Shown here in pieces: positions 1-4,278 of a stretch of 6,612 bases of DNA. Within the stretch, counting starts at the first letter, position 1; each line of letters begins with the position of its first letter. The notes beneath the pieces are model-generated. The model did no database searches, was not told the origin of the DNA, and saw only the letters and a program-made list of their open reading frames with translations. The stretch comes from Anaeromyxobacter sp. GTDB taxonomy: Bacteria; Myxococcota; Myxococcia; Myxococcales; Anaeromyxobacteraceae. The stretch spans positions 1 through 6,612 of the forward strand of contig JAHWYA010000102.1 of the NCBI GenBank assembly GCA_020028115.1, read 5' to 3'. The position numbers and the translations under genes were made by a program.

Positions 1-128
1 GAGCTGAGGTTCGGAGGAAGCCCATCCGGGTTTTGCCAAGAGGGACTCCGGCCCTTCGCAACCTCTCCGGCGAACCTGCGCCCCCGCGGGGCTCGCTCGC
101 GGCTCGCTCCCGCCCTACTTCCCAGACC
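1..128. other. Upstream region without a recognised gene
   Basis: No convincing coding region is seen here. A TTG at 33 is in frame with the following Hcp-like gene, but using it would put about 32 proline- and arginine-rich residues in front of a clear signal peptide, so I treat the stretch as non-coding leader. It contains the perfect palindrome CCCCGCGGGG (82-91) and a short tandem direct repeat just after it. A purine-rich GGAGGAAG (13-20) has no start codon at a suitable distance that I recognise. Confidence 0.45.
90..111. repeat. Two tandem copies of GGCTCGCTC (11-bp period)
   Basis: The 9-mer GGCTCGCTC occurs at 90-98 and again at 101-109, giving an 11-bp period, about one helical turn. 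It lies 20 to 40 bp before the chosen start of the Hcp-like gene, so it could be a tandem regulator site or simply low-complexity GC-rich sequence. Only the repeat itself is seen; a function is not. Confidence 0.3.
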
Positions 129-629
129 ATGTCGCACTTGTTCCGGGCAATGCTCGCTGCCTCGATGACGCTTGCGGTCGCACCGCGAGCGCTGGCCTCG
201 GTCCAGATCGTGATGACCGTCGAGGGACCCCGCGGGCCGTTCACCACCAAGGACATCGGGGTTCCGAACGCCATGAAGGTGGTGAGCGTGCAGGTCGACT
301 TCGGAGTCGCGGCGGCGGCCGCGCTCGTCGCGCCGAAGCCCGTCGTCATCACGCGTGCGATCGACGACCTCTCCTGGCAGTTCCTCGATGCGGTCGCGTC
401 CAGCGATCCGCTTCGGGTCGTCATCACCGTCGCCCAGGCGGCTCGCGAGTCGACCGTGCCGATCCGTCGCGTCGTGACCCTCACGAACGCGCGCATCCTG
501 TCGATCCACGCCTCGATGAACGCGACGGCGGGCTCTCCCAGCGATCTCGGCTTCGAGACGATCTCCTTCACCTACGAGCGCATCGTCGTCGAGGACGACG
601 GCGCGAGGGTGTTCGCGTCCGGGTCGTGA
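129..629 (+). CDS. Exported Hcp-like (type VI secretion tube protein family) protein
   Basis: The 166-residue product looks like a short member of the Hcp (TssD) family, the ring-forming beta-barrel protein that stacks into the type VI secretion tube. What I see are family-like segments: a central 'VVITRAIDDLSWQFLDAVAS', corresponding to the usual 'I.K..D..SP.L..A...G' region; then 'VVTLTNARILSIHAS'; and a closing 'FETISFTYERIVVE' resembling the usual 'E.VSF.Y.KIEW'. Residues 1-23 form a plausible Sec signal peptide: Arg6, a hydrophobic run, then Ala-Leu-Ala. This leaves a mature part of about 143 residues. Classical Hcp proteins are around 160-170 residues and have no signal peptide. I chose ATG 129 because it begins exactly at that signal; no good ribosome binding site is visible, and ATG 150 is an alternative. 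No sheath, VgrG or baseplate genes are nearby, so a structural role in a type VI system is not supported. Confidence 0.68.
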   Translation: MSHLFRAMLAASMTLAVAPRALASVQIVMTVEGPRGPFTTKDIGVPNAMKVVSVQVDFGVAAAAALVAPKPVVITRAIDDLSWQFLDAVASSDPLRVVITVAQAARESTVPIRRVVTLTNARILSIHASMNATAGSPSDLGFETISFTYERIVVEDDGARVFASGS

Positions 630-643
630 GCCGCTGCCGTACC

Positions 644-655
644 CGCCGAAAGGCG
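644..655. other. Short hairpin with GAAA loop between the Hcp-like gene and tag
   Basis: The stretch reads CGCC-GAAA-GGCG, a 4-bp GC stem closed by a GNRA-type tetraloop, 15 bp after the Hcp-like stop codon. It could be a weak 3' end structure. There is no T-tract after it, so an intrinsic terminator call is not justified. Confidence 0.25.
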
Positions 656-690
656 ACGGGCGACGGGGACGGAGTGCTCCTTGCGACTAG

Positions 691-1359
691 ATGCCAGAGA
701 CCTCCCCGGCTACGATCGCCTCCGCCATGCGCGCGCTCCTGCCCGGGCCCGACCGGAAGCTCCGCTGCCTCTGGGGAGTCTCCGCGCCGGAGTACGTCTG
801 CTACCACGATGAGGAGTGGGGCTACCCGACCGCGGACGACGTCCGGCTCTTCGAGATGGTCTGCCTCGAGGGTTTCCAGGCCGGCCTCTCCTGGCTCACG
901 ATCCTCCGCAAGCGCGACGCGTTCCGCCGCGCGTTCGCCGGCTTCGACCTCGACGAGGTCTCCCGCTTCGGCGCGGGCGACGTGGCGCGGCTCCTCGCCG
1001 ACGCGGGCATCGTGCGCCATCGCGGCAAGATCGAGTCCGCCATCGAGAACGCTCGCCGCGCCTGCGAGCTCCGCGACGAGGTCGGCTCCCTCGCCGCCCA
1101 CTTCTGGCGGTTCGAGCCGGACCCCGCCTCGCGCCCGCGGCGGCTCACCTGGGCGACGCTCCGCCGGATGAGCGCGACGCCCGAGTCGGTCGCGCTCTCG
1201 AAGGATCTCAGGAAGCGCGGCTGGACCTTCGTCGGGCCGACCACCCTCTACGCGTTCATGCAGGCGGTCGGGATCGTGAACGACCACCTCGACGGCTGCG
1301 CCTTTCGAGCGCGGGCCGAGCGCGCCCGCCGCGCCTTCGTACGGCCGCTCACGTCGTAG
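691..1359 (+). CDS. tag: DNA-3-methyladenine glycosylase I
   Basis: This base-excision-repair enzyme removes 3-methyladenine from alkylated DNA, leaving an abasic site. The 222-residue product aligns along its whole length with the Tag family. The zinc-site residues are all present with family spacing: Cys26, His39 (in 'CYHDEEWG'), His199 and Cys203 (in 'DHLDGC'), equivalent to E. coli Cys4, His17, His175 and Cys179. Glu60 in 'FEMVCLEGFQAGLSW' matches the conserved E. coli Glu38. The helix-hairpin-helix-type fold is expected from the family. The start is uncertain: ATG 691 has only a distant GGAG (671-674), while ATG 727 would remove 12 unconserved residues and give 210, closer to E. coli's 187. 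The gene lies 61 bp after the Hcp-like gene and ends 19 bp before the convergent mug gene. Confidence 0.95.
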   Translation: MPETSPATIASAMRALLPGPDRKLRCLWGVSAPEYVCYHDEEWGYPTADDVRLFEMVCLEGFQAGLSWLTILRKRDAFRRAFAGFDLDEVSRFGAGDVARLLADAGIVRHRGKIESAIENARRACELRDEVGSLAAHFWRFEPDPASRPRRLTWATLRRMSATPESVALSKDLRKRGWTFVGPTTLYAFMQAVGIVNDHLDGCAFRARAERARRAFVRPLTS

Positions 1360-1378
1360 AGCGCTCGCCGTCGCGTAT

Positions 1379-1918
1379 TCAGCCCGCGAACGCTCTCAAC
1401 CTCACGAACCACACGAGCTTGTGCTCGAACCCCGGGAACGCCGCGTTCCGGCCGCTCGGGTTCGGCAGCACGAACACGCGCGCCCCTCCGATCGAGGTGG
1501 TCCTCGACCCCGGTCCCGCCTCCCCGCTCCCGGGCAGGACGATGCGCGCGAGCGTGATGCCGACGAGCGCCACGACCGCCGGCCGGGCCGCCTCGACCTT
1601 CCGCACGAGCTCCTCGACGCCGCGCTCGTACTCGCGCCGCGTCAGCTCCGCCGCGCTGCGAGTCGCCCGCGGGCAGACGTTCGTGAGGCCGAAGCCGAGC
1701 TCGAGGAGCCGCCCGTCGTCCTCGGGCCGGAGCAGCTCCGGCGTGAACCCCGCCGCGTGGAGGAGCCGCCAGAACGGATTGCCCGGGCTCGCGAAGTGGT
1801 GCCCCACCCGCCCGGACTCGAGCGACGGGTTGATGCCCACGAACAGGACGCGCAGCCCGGGCGCGAGGACGTCCGGGAGCAGTCCGCCGCCGGCCCGCGC
1901 TACAGCACGACCTGCCAC
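1379..1918 (-). CDS. mug: G/U mismatch-specific uracil-DNA glycosylase, Mug/TDG family
   Basis: This is a family-2 uracil-DNA glycosylase, which excises uracil and related lesions such as ethenocytosine from mismatched pairs. The N-terminal part reads 'LAPGLRVLFVGINPSLES' followed by 'FASPGNPFWRLLHAAGF', very close to E. coli Mug 'LAPGLRVVFCGINPGLSS' and 'FAHPANRFWKVIYQAGF'. Asn30 in GINP is the expected active-site Asn. Near the C-terminus is the second motif 'LPNPSGRNA'. There is no in-frame ATG near the domain start. I chose GTG 1918: it has GAGG eight bases upstream (1930-1927), gives 179 residues (E. coli has 168) and overlaps the end of the preceding monooxygenase gene by 19 nt in another frame. 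A longer reading from a GTG at 2257 would only translate the monooxygenase gene out of frame. Position 32 is Ser where E. coli has Gly. Confidence 0.88.
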   Translation of the reverse strand: MAGRAVARAGGGLLPDVLAPGLRVLFVGINPSLESGRVGHHFASPGNPFWRLLHAAGFTPELLRPEDDGRLLELGFGLTNVCPRATRSAAELTRREYERGVEELVRKVEAARPAVVALVGITLARIVLPGSGEAGPGSRTTSIGGARVFVLPNPSGRNAAFPGFEHKLVWFVRLRAFAG

Positions 1919-2202
1919 CCGACGAACCTCGGCGGACCCAGGATGGTTCCCGCGGTCGAGCGGCCCTGCGCGTGCGCCTTCTGGAACGCCTCCGACTCGG
2001 TCCACGCCCTGAACGCGGCCTCGTCGCGCCACACGGTGTGGGACGCGTAGAGCCGAGCGCGCTCCTCCTCCGGGCCCTTGAGGAGGTGGAACTCCTCGAA
2101 CCCGGGCACGTCCTTCAGGTACGTCTCGCGCTCGCGCCAGCCCCGCTCGAAGTCTTCGCACCGGTCCGGGGCCACCCGGAACTGGTTCATCGCGATGAAC
2201 AT
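1900..2202 (-). CDS. Antibiotic biosynthesis monooxygenase (ABM) domain protein, IsdG/HmoA-like
   Basis: This 100-residue single-domain protein has the dimeric alpha+beta barrel (ABM) fold. It opens with 'MFIAMNQFRVAPDRCEDFE', continues with 'VPGFEEFHLLKG' and 'YASHTVWRDEAAFRAWTES', and ends with 'GPPRFVGWQVV', the pattern of bacterial HmoA/IsdG-like proteins. Asn6, Trp67 and His77 lie at almost the same positions as the Asn7/Trp67/His77 set that IsdG uses for heme degradation, so heme cleavage or another cofactor-independent oxygenation is plausible. Other ABM members act on quinones or polyketides, so the substrate is open. It lies 88 bp after the GYD gene on the same strand, and mug starts inside its 3' end, suggesting one transcript. 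No strong ribosome binding site is visible before ATG 2202; ATG 2190 is an alternative start. Confidence 0.85.
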   Translation of the reverse strand: MFIAMNQFRVAPDRCEDFERGWRERETYLKDVPGFEEFHLLKGPEEERARLYASHTVWRDEAAFRAWTESEAFQKAHAQGRSTAGTILGPPRFVGWQVVL

Positions 2203-2240
2203 GGCGGGGACTTAGCCGGCGACGCTCCCGCCCGCCATCC

Positions 2241-2257
2241 GTGCGCTCCGCGCGCAC
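2241..2257. other. Perfect 6-bp inverted repeat (hairpin) between the GYD and ABM genes
   Basis: GTGCGC (2241-2246), a 5-nt spacer and GCGCAC (2252-2257) form a perfect stem-loop in the 88-bp gap between the two minus-strand genes, 33 bp after the GYD stop codon. No T-tract follows on either strand, so it may be an RNA-processing or stability hairpin, or chance in GC-rich DNA. Confidence 0.35.
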
Positions 2258-2290
2258 GCCGCGCCTGCGTCCGGCCCGGGGACCGCTGCG

Positions 2291-2584
2291 TCACTTGAGC
2301 GATCCGACGATCTTCCGGAACTCGCCCTCGTTGAAGACCCTCAAGGTCTCCGTCCGCACGTTCCCCAGTGCACCGAGCGACAGGGTGATCCGGGCGACGG
2401 TCTCGTCGTCCGGCGCCTCGGCGACGAGCACAATGTCGTACTTCCCCATCGCCAGGTAGAACTGCTTCAGCTCGCCCCCGGCCGCCTGGAAGAGCTTCTT
2501 CGCGGCGTCGAGCCGGTTCGGCGACTCCTTGATGTTCCGGATCCCTTGCTCGGTGTACCGGATGAGGCTCACGTACGTTGCCAT
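2291..2584 (-). CDS. GYD domain protein
   Basis: This is a 97-residue member of the GYD family (PF08734), small alpha+beta-barrel proteins of unknown biochemical role. The sequence shows the typical opening 'MATYVSLIRYTEQGIRNIKE', the helix 'NRLDAAKKLFQAAGGEL' and the name-giving motif as 'MGKYDIVLVAEAPDDE', in which the first residues are Gly47-Lys-Tyr49-Asp50. The end 'RTETLRVFNEGEFRKIV' also fits the family. Length is normal. The start is well supported: a purine-rich GGAGGAGGAGGG lies just upstream (2600-2589). It appears to be the first gene of a minus-strand set followed by the ABM protein and mug, and it is divergent from the VOC gene. No substrate or partner can be deduced. Confidence 0.9.
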   Translation of the reverse strand: MATYVSLIRYTEQGIRNIKESPNRLDAAKKLFQAAGGELKQFYLAMGKYDIVLVAEAPDDETVARITLSLGALGNVRTETLRVFNEGEFRKIVGSLK

Positions 2585-2735
2585 GGCACCCTCCTCCTCC
2601 GCTGATCACGTTCACGGTGCGTACGGGAGCGCGCCACCGCCAGCGGCCCGCGAACGATCGAGCGGGCCTCCCCGTCGGCGGCGTGTCCGGGGCGCGCGCC
2701 GGCGCTAGGACGGAGCACGACAGGAGGAGGACACG
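2585..2735. promoter_or_regulatory. Divergent intergenic region, probably holding promoters for GYD and VOC genes
   Basis: These 151 bp separate two genes transcribed away from each other, so promoters for both sides should be here. Each side carries a near-ideal Shine-Dalgarno sequence: GGAGGAGGAGGG on the minus strand (2600-2589) and AGGAGGAGG on the plus strand (2722-2730). Clear -35/-10 hexamers could not be picked by eye in this GC-rich DNA. A perfect 7-bp dyad lies near its centre, and the 10-bp palindrome GGCGCGCGCC sits at 2691-2700. Confidence 0.6.
2645..2668. promoter_or_regulatory. Perfect 7-bp inverted repeat, candidate operator
   Basis: GGCCCGC (2645-2651) and GCGGGCC (2662-2668) are exact reverse complements separated by 10 nt, which themselves contain CGATCG (2655-2660). 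The half-site centres are 17 bp apart. The dyad lies almost at the midpoint of the divergent region, a typical place for a dimeric regulator controlling both directions. No regulator gene is in the window, and a role is inferred only from symmetry and position. Confidence 0.35.
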
Positions 2736-3101
2736 ATGGGCAACCCGTTCGTTCACGTCGAGCTGAACACCACCGATCCCGGGAAGGCCAAGGCCTTCTA
2801 CGCGAAGCTCTTCGACTGGGAGCTCGAGGACCTGAAGATGGGAGACGGCGCCACGTACACCATGATCAAGGTGGGCGACGGCACGGGCGGGGGCATGTTG
2901 AAGCACCCGATGCCGGGCGCCCCGTCCACGTGGCTGGCGTACGTCCTCGTGGACGACATCCAGGCCGCCACGGCCAAGGCGCGGTCGCTCGGAGCGACCA
3001 TCGGCAAGGAGCCCACCGAGATCCCGGGCGTCGGCTGGTTCAGCGTCATCACCGATCCGACCGGGGCCACGTTCGCGCTCTGGAAGCCGAACCAGATGTG
3101 A
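2736..3101 (+). CDS. VOC (glyoxalase/bleomycin resistance-fold) family protein
   Basis: This 121-residue single-domain protein has two beta-alpha-beta-beta-beta halves. The first runs roughly from residue 4 to 54 ('FVHVELNTTDPGKAKAFYAKLF') and the second from about 65 to 118 ('TWLAYVLVDDIQAATAKARS', then 'GWFSVITDPTGATFALWKP'). This is the vicinal-oxygen-chelate fold of glyoxalase I, fosfomycin and bleomycin resistance proteins and dioxygenases. His7 sits at the usual first ligand position, but the second half begins without the usual His and the last strand ends 'FALWKP' without the usual Glu. A classical four-ligand metal site is therefore not evident, and I do not assign an enzyme activity. 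The start is supported by AGGAGGAGG at 2722-2730. It is divergent from the GYD gene and 120 bp before the YihY-like gene. Confidence 0.92.
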   Translation: MGNPFVHVELNTTDPGKAKAFYAKLFDWELEDLKMGDGATYTMIKVGDGTGGGMLKHPMPGAPSTWLAYVLVDDIQAATAKARSLGATIGKEPTEIPGVGWFSVITDPTGATFALWKPNQM

Positions 3102-3108
3102 TCCCTGC

Positions 3109-3123
3109 GGCCGCCGATCGGCC
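3109..3123. other. Hairpin after the VOC gene
   Basis: GGCCG (3109-3113), five bases and CGGCC (3119-3123) form a short GC stem-loop 7 bp after the VOC stop codon. It could help define the 3' end of that transcript, but there is no following T-tract, so terminator function is only a possibility. Confidence 0.25.
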
Positions 3124-3221
3124 ACGCTGACCGCGCTCGGCGGCCCGACCGCACGCCGAACGGCCGATTGCGCACCCCCCTCCCCCCGCCCTATTCAACG
3201 GTCCGGGGGGAGGCCGGACGA

Positions 3222-4136
3222 GTGCTCGAGTCGCTGCGCCAGCCGTGGGTCTGGGCCCGGCGCCTGCTGCGCTTCTCGGGCCGCGTCGTCGCCTCGTTCC
3301 TCCGGAACCGCGGCATCCTCCTCGCCGGCGGCGTCGGCTACAACGCGCTGCTCTCGCTCGTCCCGTTCCTCGCGGTCGTCCTCGCGGTGCTCTCGGCCTT
3401 CTTCGACGAGGGGCGCATCCTCGAGGTGCTGGCCGCCGAGCTCTCCGAGCTCGTCCCGCAGCACGCGGACACGATCCTCGACGCCGCCCGGACCTTCCTC
3501 GCGAGCGAGGCGCCGACGAACGTCGTGAGCGTGGTCCTGCTCCTCTTCTTCAGCTCGCTCGCGTTTCGGATGCTCGAGGAGGCGGTCGCCGCGATCTTCC
3601 ACACCTCGCTCGAGGGCGCGCGCCGGCGGGCGTGGGTGTCGGCCGTGCTGCCCTACCTCTTCATCGTGCTGCTCGTCGCGGCGCTCTTCGCGATCACGGT
3701 CGTGACCTACACGCTCGACGCGCTCGGTGAGCGCTCGGTCCGCGTCTTCGCGGTGGATCGCTCGCTCGAGACCGCGGTGACGTGGCTCCTCGGAGTCCTG
3801 AACTTCGTCGGGCTCGTCGTCGCGTTCGCGGCCATCTACCACGTGCTGCCGGTGGTCCGGATCTCGGTCCGGCGCGCCCTCGTCGGCGGCCTCATCGCGG
3901 CGGTGCTGTGGCGCGCCGTCGCGAGGTTCCTCGTCTACTTCTTCACGAACGTCTCGATGGCGAACGTCATCTACGGGTCGCTCGCGACGGCGGTCGTGAC
4001 GCTGCTCTACCTCGAGATCGTCTTCATCATCCTGCTGCTCGGCGCGCAGGTGATCGCCGAGCTCGAGGCGAGCGCCGCCGCGGGGCTGCCCTGGTGGGAG
4101 CGGCCTCCGGGACGTGTCGCTCATCCGCGCGCGTGA
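3222..4136 (+). CDS. YihY/BrkB family inner-membrane protein
   Basis: This is a polytopic membrane protein of the YihY/virulence factor BrkB family; no transport substrate or enzyme activity is established for most members. From the chosen start it has 304 residues with about six hydrophobic segments, near 32-60, 100-125, 139-165, 187-211, 218-240 and 250-280. Family landmarks are visible: 'GVGYNALLSLVPFL' in the first segment, 'YHVLPVVRISVRRALVGG' before the fifth, and 'NVIYGSLATAVV' followed by 'LLLGAQVIAELE' at the end. I chose GTG 3222 because GGGGGGAGG lies at 3205-3213 with an 8-nt gap. A TTG at 3168 would add 18 proline-rich residues with no such site. It follows the VOC gene by 120 bp and converges on the sensor kinase gene. 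An older idea that the family are RNase BN enzymes is not followed here. Confidence 0.9.
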   Translation: MLESLRQPWVWARRLLRFSGRVVASFLRNRGILLAGGVGYNALLSLVPFLAVVLAVLSAFFDEGRILEVLAAELSELVPQHADTILDAARTFLASEAPTNVVSVVLLLFFSSLAFRMLEEAVAAIFHTSLEGARRRAWVSAVLPYLFIVLLVAALFAITVVTYTLDALGERSVRVFAVDRSLETAVTWLLGVLNFVGLVVAFAAIYHVLPVVRISVRRALVGGLIAAVLWRAVARFLVYFFTNVSMANVIYGSLATAVVTLLYLEIVFIILLLGAQVIAELEASAAAGLPWWERPPGRVAHPRA

Positions 4137-4278
4137 GCGCCCGCCGCGGCCGCGGCCCTGTCACGCTTCTTGCTCGATGGCTCGGTCGTGCGCGTCGCGT
4201 CGTGCGATCCCGCGGCCTTCGAGGCCGTTCCCAGGCACCGAGGCGCCGGGGGCGGTCGTGACCACGAAGTGGCCCCGG
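4137..4278. other. Convergent intergenic region
   Basis: This 142-bp gap between the two converging genes shows no credible coding region. It holds two inverted repeats. One is CGGCCT-TCG-AGGCCG (4213-4227), a compact 6-bp stem. The other is GTGACC (4258-4263) paired with GGTCAC (4277-4282), which overlaps the kinase stop codon. Both are where transcripts from either side should end. Confidence 0.5.
4213..4227. terminator. Possible shared terminator hairpin between convergent genes
   Basis: CGGCCT and AGGCCG are perfect reverse complements around a 3-nt TCG loop. On the plus strand only TT follows before cytosines, and on the minus strand no T-tract follows. This makes it a weak intrinsic terminator at best; position between converging genes is the main support. 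Confidence 0.35.

Noticed and set aside
33..128. N-terminal extension of the Hcp-like gene from a TTG at 33
   Set aside because: It would bury a clear signal peptide behind 32 unconserved residues, and no ribosome binding site supports the TTG.
568..1287. A 239-codon minus-strand frame antisense to tag
   Set aside because: No recognisable domain, and it is fully explained as the shadow of the conserved tag gene.
816..2012. A 398-codon plus-strand frame spanning tag and the mug/ABM region
   Set aside because: It crosses three genes with recognised products in other frames and its translation is low-complexity Arg/Pro/Ser-rich sequence.
1919..2257. N-terminal 113 codons of the long frame that contains mug
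   Set aside because: This part is the ABM gene read out of frame and has no domain similarity; the Mug homology begins only near residue 17 after GTG 1918.
3195..4124. A 309-codon antisense frame over the YihY-like gene
   Set aside because: The product is rich in Asp, Glu and Arg in short repeats, which is what the reverse complement of hydrophobic Leu/Val/Ala codons gives. No domain is visible and the sense frame is a clear membrane protein.
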